Shown here piece after piece: positions 1 to 7,544 of a stretch of 23,723 nucleotides of DNA. The stretch is taken from contig CABUTO010000036.1 in NCBI GenBank assembly GCA_902494535.1, positions 1 to 23,723 on the forward strand, read 5' to 3'. The stretch is from an uncultured Collinsella sp. Its GTDB lineage: Bacteria; Actinomycetota; Coriobacteriia; Coriobacteriales; Coriobacteriaceae. The notes below the pieces were generated by a model, which was given only the letters and a program-made list of their open reading frames with translations, did no database searches and had not been told where the DNA came from. Every line of letters begins with the position of its first letter. Position 1 is the stretch's first letter. The position numbers were made by a program, and so were the translations under genes.

Positions 1-179
1 CGTGGCGGTTTCCTCGCCACGATTCTACAGCCCCCGCCGGTGTAGCTGCGCGGGAGGTGCCCCGTCGCCCACTTCTTGGCCGCGCTCACCGTGACCCCCG
101 CGAACTCCGCGGCGGCGGTGGGCCCCATGCCGTCCTCCGTCGCCAGGAGGAAGAGCTCGACCTTCTCCCTGCTGTACAT
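1..179 (-). CDS. Transposase N-terminal part (IS3-type HTH protein), partial
   Basis: The reading frame starts at the ATG complementary to 177-179 and stays open to the left window edge (59 codons visible). The product begins MYSREKVELFLLATEDGMG and continues with an alanine-rich helix-turn-helix-like stretch (TAAAEFAGVTVSAAKKW). This is the pattern of the small DNA-binding N-terminal domain of IS3-family transposases (OrfA-like), where a short HTH recognises the insertion sequence ends. The rest of the transposase, including any DDE catalytic domain, lies outside the window. The non-coding end of the element appears to lie near 233, where an otherwise palindromic host repeat is interrupted. 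Family assignment rests on recognition of the N-terminal style only; another HTH-type transposase is possible. Confidence 0.6.
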   Translation of the reverse strand, partial: MYSREKVELFLLATEDGMGPTAAAEFAGVTVSAAKKWATGHLPRSYTGGGCRIVARKPP

Positions 180-233
180 GCGAACCTCCAGTCCGGACCG
201 CCCCGCGGTACAACTTTCTGTCCGCACCCCCAC

Positions 234-255
234 CAGTCCCTATTTCACCGCAACT
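234..255. repeat. Half of a palindromic extragenic repeat, cut by the insertion sequence
   Basis: The 22 bases here are identical to the right arm (14159-14180) of the complete palindromic repeat at 14114-14180. The matching left arm is absent: the bases to the left belong to the transposase leader. The simplest reading is that the insertion sequence landed in or next to the loop of a resident repeat copy, or that only half of the repeat survives. Confidence 0.7.
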
Positions 256-384
256 CATGAAGACGCCCCTCAAGCACGGTCCCATCAGGGAAAAGGGCAT
301 ATATCGACAAAGCGCAATTCAGACCCTTCCAGCTTTGTATATGCAGCACCCCAAGATAAACGTGGCGACCCCTTAGTTATCGCA

Positions 385-507
385 GGCCGGGCACAGGGCT
401 ACTCTCCAAATCTTTCCGCAGGACGGAGGAGCCCCCGCCGCGCGAAGCGCGCAGCGGGGGCTCCGACATGTCCGAGGACGATTTGGAGAGTAGCCCTGTG
501 CCCGGCC
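385..507. repeat. Long hairpin with 28-bp perfect inverted arms
   Basis: Bases 385-412 and 480-507 are perfect reverse complements over 28 bases (the arm starts GGCCGGGCACAGGGCTAC). Nested inside is a second perfect 10-bp inverted repeat (429-438 with 454-463) around a small GC-rich stem with a GAA loop (439-451). The element has no credible reading frame and no T-tract, so it is not a classical terminator. It resembles a miniature inverted-repeat element or a structured palindromic unit. No target-site duplication is obvious at its edges. It sits 104 bases upstream of the ftsE start and could influence the ftsE leader. Confidence 0.8.
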
Positions 508-535
508 GACGGGATCCCTAAGCACGCCATGCTTC

Positions 536-566
536 TTATGTGCAGCAAAGCTAATACTGCTAAAAT
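536..566 (+). promoter_or_regulatory. Possible promoter for ftsEX
   Basis: A TAAAAT hexamer at 561-566 is a reasonable -10 box, 45 bases before the ftsE start. The best -35 candidate, TTATGT at 536-541, is 19 bases upstream, which is longer than ideal. The stretch is AT-rich compared with its surroundings. This is a weak inference. Confidence 0.3.
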
Positions 567-611
567 ACTAAGCGCTCATGTAGTTTAAACGCACGACGAT
601 AAGGAGCACCA

Positions 612-1832
612 GTGGGTAACCACTTCCGTACCTCCGGTGCGGGCGATGATGCCCCCAAGACGCAGGCAGGCGTCCAGGGCAGTCGTTTCGCCACTCCGGA
701 TTCAGAGGGCCAGCCTGTTGCTCAGGCCCCCGCTCAGCCGGCAGATCAGGCACAGCCGGTATCCGATCCCTTTGCCTACAATCCAACCAGCGATGTCGCG
801 CTTTCCGGCGCGGCGGGTTTTGAGCCCGTTCAGGCCGTGACCGCTCGCGTGGAGCAGCCTCAGGCTGGCGCCGCCACGCCGCAGCCTACCATGGCCGGCA
901 TTCCCGACCCCATGGCCCCTGCGACGCCGGCTCCTCAGCCTGCGCAGTCCGGTCTCTTTGCCGCTATTCCCGATCCCACGCAGCCTGCTGCCCCGGTGGT
1001 CGAGAGCGATCAGGCAGCTGAGGTCGCAAGCCTCGATAACGCGCTCAACAACCCCGATTTTACGTCGGTGTTTGCGCCCATCGATCCGCAGGCCAGCCGC
1101 AAGAAGATGGCCAAGCAGGCCGGTGTCGAGCCCGTCATCCTTATGGAGCATGTCACCAAGATCTATCCGGCACAGCCCAACAAGCCTGCACTCGACGACA
1201 TCAACATCGAGATCTATCCGGGCGAGTTCGTCTTCCTGGTCGGTCACTCCGGCTCGGGTAAGACCACGCTGCTGTCGACGCTCAACCGCGACGTCAAGCC
1301 CACGAGCGGCCGCATTTTGGTCGCCGGTCAGGACCTTATGAAGATCAAGAACCGCAAGGTTCCATTCCTCCGTCGCCAGATCGGCGCCGTGTTCCAGGAC
1401 TTTAAGCTCCTGCCGCAAAAGACCGCCTACGAAAACGTGGCGTTTGCCCTGCAGTGCATCGGCAAGCCCAAGGGCGTCATTCGCAGCCAGGTGCCCGAGG
1501 TGCTGCGTCTGGTCGGTTTGGCCGATCAGATGGACTCGCTGCCCGACCAGCTTTCCGGTGGCGAGCAGCAGCGCGTTGCCGTCGCCCGCGCTATGGTCAA
1601 CCGTCCGCCGCTGCTGATCTGCGACGAGCCCACGGGTAACCTCGACCCGGCGATCTCGCTGGGCATCATGAAGCTGCTCGAGCGTATTAACCGCACCGGC
1701 ACCACCGTGATCGTCGCCACGCACGACCGCGAGATGGTCGATAGCATGCACCGTCGCGTGATCGCCCTTGAAGGCGGCCACGTTATCCGCGACCAGGAGA
1801 GGGGAGGTTACGGCAACTATGGCACCAACTAA
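612..1832 (+). CDS. ftsE: Cell division ATP-binding protein FtsE with long N-terminal extension
   Basis: FtsE is the cytoplasmic ATPase of the FtsEX complex, which couples ATP hydrolysis to peptidoglycan hydrolase activation at the division site. The ABC domain occupies about residues 175-406: Walker A GHSGSGKT (211-218), signature LSGGEQQ (from 314), Walker B LLICDEPTGNLD (334-345) and H-loop His371. The first 174 residues are a Pro/Ala/Gln-rich, low-complexity region with repeated IPDP-type motifs. FtsE is usually about 220-230 residues, so this protein of 406 is nearly twice normal length. The GTG start at 612 is chosen because AAGGAG (601-606) lies at ideal distance and the frame is open throughout; internal ATGs at 1107 and 1143 lack a good ribosome site. 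The gene overlaps ftsX by 14 bases. Confidence 0.93.
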   Translation: MGNHFRTSGAGDDAPKTQAGVQGSRFATPDSEGQPVAQAPAQPADQAQPVSDPFAYNPTSDVALSGAAGFEPVQAVTARVEQPQAGAATPQPTMAGIPDPMAPATPAPQPAQSGLFAAIPDPTQPAAPVVESDQAAEVASLDNALNNPDFTSVFAPIDPQASRKKMAKQAGVEPVILMEHVTKIYPAQPNKPALDDINIEIYPGEFVFLVGHSGSGKTTLLSTLNRDVKPTSGRILVAGQDLMKIKNRKVPFLRRQIGAVFQDFKLLPQKTAYENVAFALQCIGKPKGVIRSQVPEVLRLVGLADQMDSLPDQLSGGEQQRVAVARAMVNRPPLLICDEPTGNLDPAISLGIMKLLERINRTGTTVIVATHDREMVDSMHRRVIALEGGHVIRDQERGGYGNYGTN

Positions 1833-2739
1833 CGTGGGCTACTCCTTCAAAGAGGCAATCAGCCACTTCTTCCGTAACTGGACTACCTCGCTCGGCGCCG
1901 TCATCACGATCTTCCTTTCGCTGTTTATCATCGGCCTGTTCATCATGGGCTCCGCGGTGCTGAACTCCGTGATCGGCACCGTCGAGGATCAGGTTGTCAT
2001 CAACGCGTTCATTAGTGATGACGCCGATCAGGCTGATGTTCAGGCTTTTGAGGCCGAGCTTAAGACGTGGAATAACGTCAAGTCCGTGACCTATAAGGAC
2101 AAGGACGACGCGAAGGCCGAGTATTCGAGCAAGATGTCGGGCAACGCCGACGCCACCATGAGCGCGCTCGATGGCCAGAACCCGCTGCCGGCTTCCTTCG
2201 CTATTGAGATGGACGATCCGTCCAAGGTCGAGAGCACGGCAGAGAAGCTCAAGAAGGATGCCGATTTCCAGAAGATCGTGGATGACGGCGACGTCAACGC
2301 GAGCGTGCTGTACGGCCAGGAGGCAGTGAGCCGCCTGTTCCAGGTGACCAACTACATCCGCATCGCCGCCGTGGTGCTCGTTGGCCTTCTGACCTTTATC
2401 GCTTTCATCTTCATCAACAACACGATTCGCCTATCCATCACGGCGCGTCGTCGTGAGATTGCGATTATGCGTCTGGTCGGCGCCAGCAACGGCTTCATTC
2501 GCGGCCCGTTTATCACCGAGGGCGTGCTGCAGGCCATTTTGGGCTCGTTGCTTTCCATCGGCGTTCTGGAGCTGCTGCGCAACCTGATGATTCCGCGTCT
2601 GCAGGAGAGCATCGGCTGGATGTCGTTTGCCCTGCCGATGCAGTACTACTTGGTGACCTATGCTGCGCTGATTCTGGTCGGCGTGATTATCGGTTTCTTT
2701 GGTTCTGCCATCGCCATGCGCCGCTACCTGCGCGTGTAG
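1819..2739 (+). CDS. ftsX: Cell division protein FtsX
   Basis: FtsX is the membrane partner of FtsE; its extracytoplasmic loop passes the ATPase signal to cell wall hydrolases. The 306-residue product has the family layout: a short cytoplasmic N-terminus, TM1 (about 27-49), a charged extracytoplasmic domain (about 50-180), then three membrane segments (about 182-203, 235-260 and 279-303), ending AMRRYLRV. The ATG at 1819 is used because the N-terminus MAPTNVGYSFKEAISHFFRN is the typical FtsX start and a GGGGAGG lies just upstream (1801-1807). The longer frame from 1768 would sit deep inside ftsE. The overlap with ftsE implies translational coupling and a two-gene operon, closed by the terminator at 2764. 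Confidence 0.95.
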   Translation: MAPTNVGYSFKEAISHFFRNWTTSLGAVITIFLSLFIIGLFIMGSAVLNSVIGTVEDQVVINAFISDDADQADVQAFEAELKTWNNVKSVTYKDKDDAKAEYSSKMSGNADATMSALDGQNPLPASFAIEMDDPSKVESTAEKLKKDADFQKIVDDGDVNASVLYGQEAVSRLFQVTNYIRIAAVVLVGLLTFIAFIFINNTIRLSITARRREIAIMRLVGASNGFIRGPFITEGVLQAILGSLLSIGVLELLRNLMIPRLQESIGWMSFALPMQYYLVTYAALILVGVIIGFFGSAIAMRRYLRV

Positions 2740-2763
2740 GCATGCCTGGAATTCATCCCTTCC

Positions 2764-2797
2764 AACGGGTCGTCTCTTATGGGGCGGCCCGTTTTTT
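2764..2797 (+). terminator. Rho-independent terminator after ftsX
   Basis: AACGGGTCGTC pairs with GGCGGCCCGTT (with G-U pairs) around a short loop and is followed by TTTTTT. It starts 24 bases after the ftsX stop, so rnr is probably transcribed separately. Confidence 0.85.
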
Positions 2798-2874
2798 GAT
2801 CCCTAGGGGACGGCAGGAAAGCGAATCATTTGGGTAGACTCTTTGGAGTTCGCAATCGATAGTTAGGAGGCGCC

Positions 2875-5010
2875 ATGGGGCGCAATAACAAGCATAAGCG
2901 TGGAGCTCGCAATAAGCGCGGGCCGGTGCGCAGCGAACGCCGTCCGAACCTGACCGGGCGCGTGCAGCTCCATGAGCACAGTGCCTATGTCATAACCGAG
3001 AATGGCGACTACAAGGTCATGGGTCGCGGCAAGCGTGAGATCATGGACGGCGATACCGTTGCCGTGAGCATTAAGAACAGCCCGCATGGCGAGCGTCGCG
3101 CCGTGATCGAGGGCGTGGTTGAGCGCGCAGCTATAAGCGTGGTGGGCACGTACCAGACCGCCGGTCCGCTCGGTGTGATTGAGCCGCTCGATTCGCGCCT
3201 GAAGGCCGACTTCTTCATTTTGCCCGAGGATGCCTCGGCGGATCGTCTGGGTGTCCACCCGGGTGATGCTGTTGTCGCGCGCATTTTGACCTACCCGACG
3301 CGCCTGGAATCGGGCACTGTGACGATCGAACGCCGCATTGGCGGAGATGACGCGCCCGATTTGGGCGTTCAATATGTGATGGCGCGTTACGGCTATACCG
3401 ATAGCTATCCCGAGGCTGCGCTAGACGAGGCCGAGGGGCTTTCGCTCGATGTGTCCGCGGCGCTTAAGGACCCGCTCCGCCGCGATCTGCGCGACCGCTT
3501 TGTCATCACGATCGACCCAGTCGACGCGCGCGACTTTGACGACGCCATTTCGCTGGAGCGCACGCCCGAGGGTGGCTACAAGCTGGGTGTGCATATCGCC
3601 GACGTTTCACACTATGTGGCTTGGGACGGGCATATCGATCTTGAGGCTCGCCATCGTACGACATCGGTGTATCTGGCCGATCGCGTGCTTCCCATGCTGC
3701 CCGAACGCCTGTCCTGTGACCTGTGCTCGCTTCGCCCTGACGAGGACCGTCTTGCGTTTACCGTTGACATTGAGCTCGATGCACAGGGTCGCGTGCGGCA
3801 TTACGATCCGTACCCCAGCGTGATTCGCTCGCGTGTGCGTATGGACTATGACGGCGCCGAGGCGCTGCTGGTGCGTGCCGGCGCGGTTGAGTATTCGGTG
3901 CTGGAGGGTGCGGCCGAGGATGTTGCGGCTGCCGAGACCTCGCGCGAGGAAGCGCTTGAGCGCGGTCTTGCGTGCGAGGAGGTCGCCCGCGGCTACAACG
4001 TCGACCTCTGCGATTTCCTTGTCGCCGCCAACGAACTCGCCGAACTTCGCCGTCGTATCCGTCGCGCCCGCGGCTCGGTCGATTTTGACACGGCCGAGAT
4101 TCGTGCTCTGTTGGATGAGGACGGAGTGCCCGTGCAGATTGTGGCGCGTGAGCGTTCGTGTGCCACGTCGCTTATCGAGGAAGCCATGCTGCTCGCCAAC
4201 GAGTGCGTTGCAGAGTGGCTGGCAGACCGTGATATCGAGGCCTGCTATCGTGTGCATGAGGATCCGAGCCCCGATAGCCTGCACGGTGCTGCCGTTGCGC
4301 TGGCGCAGCTAGGCATCATCGACGATCGCCGTGCTGCCGGTATTGCCCTGGGGAGCCCCGATGAGCTGCAGGCTGCAGTTGATGCTGCCGCCGGTACGGC
4401 CAACGCACCGCTCGTCAACACGCTGCTTCTGCGCAGCATGCAGCGCGCGCTGTACAAGCCGCGCAACGAGGGCCACTTTGCGCTCGCCGCGCCGTGCTAC
4501 TGTCACTTTACGAGTCCCATCCGTCGCTACCCCGATCTGGTGGTGCACCGCGTGCTCAAACTGCAGTTGGCCTATGAGCAGCTCGGCGGCAAGGACGCCT
4601 TGGTCCGTACGCCGCGGCTGATCGGCAAGGGGCGCGAGTCGCTGCCGCGCATTCTGCCGCAGATCTGCCGCGCATGTAGCGATGCCGAGCGCGCGGCAGA
4701 TGCCGCCAGCCATGCGACGCAAAAGATCAAGATTGCCCAGTACTATGAGGACCGTCTGGGTGAGCGCTATGCCGGAACCGTCTCGTGGGTTAGCAGCATG
4801 GGCCTCTTTGTGCGCTTGGACCTAACACAGGTCGAGGGCCTGGTTTCAATTAAGAGCCTGGGCAACGAGTGGTTCGAGTTCGACGAGGACGCGCTTACGC
4901 TGACGGGCGCCGACACGGGGACTCGCTATGAACTGGGCCAGCGCGTGATTATCGAGGTCTCGCGCGTCAATACCACGCGTGGGCACTTGGACTTCAAGCT
5001 TATCCATTAG
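2875..5010 (+). CDS. rnr: Ribonuclease R (RNB-family 3'-5' exoribonuclease)
   Basis: RNase R degrades structured RNA processively from the 3' end and works with SmpB/tmRNA in removing faulty messages. The 711-residue protein begins with a basic tail (GRNNKHKRGARNKRG), followed by cold-shock-like OB domains (about 25-170) and the RNB catalytic domain. The catalytic aspartate cluster is seen as DPVDARDFDDA, giving D214, D220, D222 and D223. A typical TSPIRRYPDLVVHR motif follows near residue 545. The C-terminal S1 domain starts near 630 (YAGTVSWVSSMGLFVRL). The start at 2875 has AGGAGG at 2865-2870. smpB lies about 8.6 kb downstream rather than adjacent. Confidence 0.95.
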   Translation: MGRNNKHKRGARNKRGPVRSERRPNLTGRVQLHEHSAYVITENGDYKVMGRGKREIMDGDTVAVSIKNSPHGERRAVIEGVVERAAISVVGTYQTAGPLGVIEPLDSRLKADFFILPEDASADRLGVHPGDAVVARILTYPTRLESGTVTIERRIGGDDAPDLGVQYVMARYGYTDSYPEAALDEAEGLSLDVSAALKDPLRRDLRDRFVITIDPVDARDFDDAISLERTPEGGYKLGVHIADVSHYVAWDGHIDLEARHRTTSVYLADRVLPMLPERLSCDLCSLRPDEDRLAFTVDIELDAQGRVRHYDPYPSVIRSRVRMDYDGAEALLVRAGAVEYSVLEGAAEDVAAAETSREEALERGLACEEVARGYNVDLCDFLVAANELAELRRRIRRARGSVDFDTAEIRALLDEDGVPVQIVARERSCATSLIEEAMLLANECVAEWLADRDIEACYRVHEDPSPDSLHGAAVALAQLGIIDDRRAAGIALGSPDELQAAVDAAAGTANAPLVNTLLLRSMQRALYKPRNEGHFALAAPCYCHFTSPIRRYPDLVVHRVLKLQLAYEQLGGKDALVRTPRLIGKGRESLPRILPQICRACSDAERAADAASHATQKIKIAQYYEDRLGERYAGTVSWVSSMGLFVRLDLTQVEGLVSIKSLGNEWFEFDEDALTLTGADTGTRYELGQRVIIEVSRVNTTRGHLDFKLIH

Positions 5011-5035
5011 CCAAATCCCGACTCATGGTGGGGGA

Positions 5036-5069
5036 GCGGAGGGCGGCCTTTCGGGACCGCCCTTCGCAT
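5036..5069 (+). terminator. Probable terminator after rnr
   Basis: GAGGGCGG and CCGCCCTT form a GC-rich stem with a short loop. It starts 26 bases after the rnr stop. The T-run is weak (ATTTG), so efficiency is uncertain. Confidence 0.55.
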
Positions 5070-5142
5070 TTGAATCGTGGCTACCTTGCCGTCTGCTCGG
5101 CCGCCCGCTTACCTGCTATTTGAGAGGTAAAACCTACCAAAA

Positions 5143-5168
5143 TAAACCTGTCCCTTTTGGCAGGTTTA
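5143..5168. promoter_or_regulatory. 26-bp palindrome upstream of serine recombinase (operator or crossover site)
   Basis: TAAACCTG (5143-5150) is followed, after 10 bases, by its exact reverse complement CAGGTTTA (5161-5168). The site ends 18 bases before the recombinase ATG. A weaker copy of the half-site (AGGTAAAACCT, 5125-5135) lies just upstream. Size and position fit a dimer site of a small serine recombinase, used for autoregulation or as a crossover site. A simple RNA hairpin in the leader is the alternative. Confidence 0.5.
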
Positions 5169-5186
5169 CAAGAAAGCGGGGATGAG

Positions 5187-5792
5187 ATGGCGACGGTGTA
5201 CGGTTATGCGCGGGTGAGTTCGCGCGATCAGAATCTGAATCGGCAGCTGGATGCGCTGGGCGCCTATGGCGTGGGCTCAGCGAATATTTATGCCGACCAT
5301 GCGAGCGGCAAGGACTTCGATCGACCGCATTATCGCGAGCTGCTGCACGTCCTGGGAGACGGGGACGTGCTGGTGGTGCTTTCTATCGACCGACTTGGTC
5401 GTAATTACTCCGAGATTCTTGAGGAATGGCGACGCATCACCAAGGAGCTCGGGGTTGCCATTGTGGTGTTGGACATGCCATTGCTTGACACGCGCGCTAG
5501 GGCCAGCGGCGCGCCGGATGTGACCAACGTCTTGATTGCCGATATTGTGCTGCAACTGCTGAGCTACGTGGCGCAGGTGGAGCGCGAGAATATCCATCGG
5601 CGCCAAGCGGAGGGAATTGCAGCGGCGCGGGCGCGAGGGGTCCGTTTCGGTCGACCTCGCAAGCCGTGCCCTCCTCAGTTTGAGCTGGTGCGCGATAGCT
5701 ATGAGGCGGGCGATATTACCCGCAGCCAGGCAGCAAAGTGCCTGGGCGTGTGCGTGGGGACGTTCGATCGCTGGATGCGCGAGGCGGGGTAG
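5187..5792 (+). CDS. Serine recombinase (resolvase/invertase family)
   Basis: Small serine recombinases cut and rejoin DNA at short palindromic sites through a serine nucleophile. The 201-residue product has the standard N-terminal catalytic domain: YARVSSRDQN with the expected nucleophile at Ser11, and SIDRLGRNY carrying Arg69 and Arg72. A long linking helix (QVERENIHRRQAEGIAAARA) and a C-terminal helix-turn-helix (about 175-201, RSQAAKCLGVCVGTFDRWM) follow. The length matches Hin/resolvase-type enzymes. ATG 5187 is chosen because it directly begins the conserved MATVYGYARVS; an upstream TTG at 5157 lies inside the palindrome. No transposon or invertible gene is visible beside it, so its target is unknown. 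Confidence 0.9.
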   Translation: MATVYGYARVSSRDQNLNRQLDALGAYGVGSANIYADHASGKDFDRPHYRELLHVLGDGDVLVVLSIDRLGRNYSEILEEWRRITKELGVAIVVLDMPLLDTRARASGAPDVTNVLIADIVLQLLSYVAQVERENIHRRQAEGIAAARARGVRFGRPRKPCPPQFELVRDSYEAGDITRSQAAKCLGVCVGTFDRWMREAG

Positions 5793-5896
5793 GGGTTTGC
5801 GTCGCTTTGTCGCTTCCTGTTGCGATTCAAATTTTGATACGGTGACGATGCCATTGGGGGCTACACTCGCTGATATTCAAAAAAGGAGGTTGGCCC

Positions 5897-6478
5897 TTGG
5901 CGCGCGTAAAACAGATAATCGGATGGACCGCGATCGTTCTGTTCGCTGCAACGCTGGCGGGCATCTGGGTGCTGACGGAGCAAAATGCGGTGGAGACGTC
6001 GTTGCTGAGCGAGTCTACCGCGCGTGTGGTGGAGGGCCAGGCTACGGGCGTTCAGGCTACCGGCATCACGGGTGAAACTCAGGCGGGGGATGGCATGACT
6101 GAGAGTACCAATCCGGCTGCCTCGACGGTCCAGCCTGGTCGACTTGCTTCCATTCGCATGTGGGTAGGCGCAAACGTCCGTCGCGTCGCCCATACCGTAG
6201 AGTTTTTCTTCGTCGGATTGTTCGCCTCCGTGGTCGTGGTTTGCCTTTCCAGGCGTCCGTGGAGCGTATGCTCCCGTTGCGTGCCCGTATTGCTCTTTTG
6301 CGCCGCCTGCTCCGTTGGCGATCAGGTACATAAGATCTTTGTTCCCGGCAGGCATTTCGACGTTATCGATTTAGGATTCGATGCTGCGGGCTATGTCACC
6401 GCCATGCTGTTGGTATTGCTGGCAGCGGCGTTGGTGCGGCATGCGACTCGGCCGATCGGCGCCCATGCGAGGCGCTAG
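5897..6478 (+). CDS. VanZ-like family membrane protein
   Basis: The 193-residue product has an N-terminal membrane segment (about 7-26), a polar Ser/Thr/Gln-rich extracellular-looking stretch (about 30-90), and then two or three more membrane segments. It carries the VanZ-like signatures: RRVAHTVEFFFVGLF followed by GDQVHKIFVPGRHFDVIDLG and a Gly-rich final helix. VanZ is associated with teicoplanin resistance, but most family members have no known role, so no specific function is claimed. The start is a TTG at 5897: AAGGAGG (5883-5889) is placed 7 bases upstream and no ATG or GTG near it fits the frame. It is followed by a strong terminator at 6560. Confidence 0.8.
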   Translation: MARVKQIIGWTAIVLFAATLAGIWVLTEQNAVETSLLSESTARVVEGQATGVQATGITGETQAGDGMTESTNPAASTVQPGRLASIRMWVGANVRRVAHTVEFFFVGLFASVVVVCLSRRPWSVCSRCVPVLLFCAACSVGDQVHKIFVPGRHFDVIDLGFDAAGYVTAMLLVLLAAALVRHATRPIGAHARR

Positions 6479-6559
6479 CCGGTAACAAACCCGTTTCTGA
6501 TAATGCGACCTTGTTGAATTATTTTGTGTCGCGCGTATTTCCGAGCGGTCGGATTTGAG

Positions 6560-6586
6560 GGGCGAGCGGTAGAACGCTCGCCCTTT
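6560..6586 (+). terminator. Rho-independent terminator before murR
   Basis: A perfect 9-bp stem GGGCGAGCG/CGCTCGCCC surrounds a 6-base loop and is followed by TTT. It separates the VanZ-like gene from the downstream regulator. Confidence 0.75.
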
Positions 6587-6608
6587 GTGCGCCACGATGC
6601 GGCACAAT

Positions 6609-6648
6609 GTACCGCAAAAGCTGTTTGTATCCGGTACGAATCGTTCGT
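6609..6648. promoter_or_regulatory. Inverted repeats in the murR leader, possible operator
   Basis: GTACCG (6609-6614) and CGGTAC (6632-6637) are perfect inverted repeats 17 bases apart. They overlap a second small palindrome, ACGAA-TCG-TTCGT (6636-6648). Both lie 35-75 bases before the regulator start, where an autoregulatory RpiR/MurR dimer could bind. No promoter boxes were clear enough to call. Confidence 0.3.
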
Positions 6649-6682
6649 TGGTCTTTAATTCTTCTCAACGGAGGTGTTTGAG

Positions 6683-7534
6683 ATGGCAAACGGATTGCTT
6701 TTGCGGCTTCGCGAGCGTGAGCTCAGCGCGTGCCCGGCGGAACGCAATGTCATCGCATATGTAAGCGCTCATCCGCACGAGGTGGTCGGGCTGTCCGTCC
6801 GCGGTCTTGCCGATGTCACGTTCTCCTCGCCCTCGAGCATTTTGCGCTTTTGCAAGCGTTTGGGTTTTGCGGGCTACAAGGAGTTCCAGCGCGAACTGAT
6901 TGCCGAGCTGGCGCTCTTAGGTGACAAGAAAGACGTAGCCCTCGAGGACATCTCCATGGATGACAGCGTCGAACGTATCGTGGGGAAGGTGATGAAAAGC
7001 AACGTGCGCACGATCGAGGCGACGGCGCGAACGCTCGATTACACCGTCTTGGAGCGATGCGCGGCCCGTCTTAAGCGGGCACGCGCGGTCAATCTGTTCG
7101 GTATTGGTGCCTCTCGTTTGGTCGCGCACGACCTGGCGCAAAAGCTCATGCGTGTCGACAAAGAGTGCCATCTGTACGACGACTGGCATGATCAGCTCTT
7201 ATGTGCCAAGAACATGCATGAGGGCGATATGGCAATCGCCTTTAGCTACTCGGGCTTGACGCAAGAGGTGCTGGACTGCACCGTCGAGGCTCAACGTCAC
7301 AACTGTCCCGTTGTGGCCGTTACCAAAGTAGATGGATCATCCAAGCTTGCCACCATGGCCGATGCCGTGCTCGGCGTCGCTGCGAGTGAACCCTTGGTCC
7401 GCAGTGGTGCCATGGCTTCGCGTATGGCCCAGCTTATGGTTGTCGATGCCCTGTACGCTGCTTACGTTGCCAGCGACTACGAACGGGCGACGCATGTCAT
7501 AAAGCAAAACTACATCGAGAAACAGGAAAGATGA
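6683..7534 (+). CDS. RpiR/MurR-family transcriptional regulator
   Basis: The 283-residue protein has the RpiR layout: an N-terminal helix-turn-helix domain (about 1-77, including LADVTFSSPSSILRFCKRLG) and a sugar isomerase (SIS) domain (about 125-260, VNLFGIGASRLVAHDLAQKL and AFSYSGLTQEV) that senses a phosphosugar. Its position directly before murQ, murP and mupG suggests that it controls MurNAc use, as MurR does elsewhere, with MurNAc-6-phosphate as the probable ligand (inference). ATG 6683 is chosen because the in-frame GTG at 6674 lies inside the ribosome site GGAGG (6670-6674). The stop is 10 bases before the murQ start, so the two are co-transcribed. Confidence 0.88.
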   Translation: MANGLLLRLRERELSACPAERNVIAYVSAHPHEVVGLSVRGLADVTFSSPSSILRFCKRLGFAGYKEFQRELIAELALLGDKKDVALEDISMDDSVERIVGKVMKSNVRTIEATARTLDYTVLERCAARLKRARAVNLFGIGASRLVAHDLAQKLMRVDKECHLYDDWHDQLLCAKNMHEGDMAIAFSYSGLTQEVLDCTVEAQRHNCPVVAVTKVDGSSKLATMADAVLGVAASEPLVRSGAMASRMAQLMVVDALYAAYVASDYERATHVIKQNYIEKQER

Positions 7535-7544
7535 GGTGAATGAA

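Noticed and set aside
257..376. A 39-codon plus-strand frame starting MKTPLKHGPIREKGIYR.
   Set aside because: There is no ribosome site before the ATG and no recognisable domain; it lies between an insertion sequence end and a hairpin element, so chance is the best explanation.
702..1781. A long minus-strand frame opposite ftsE.
   Set aside because: It mirrors the GC-rich codon pattern of ftsE, has no family-like motifs and no ribosome site.
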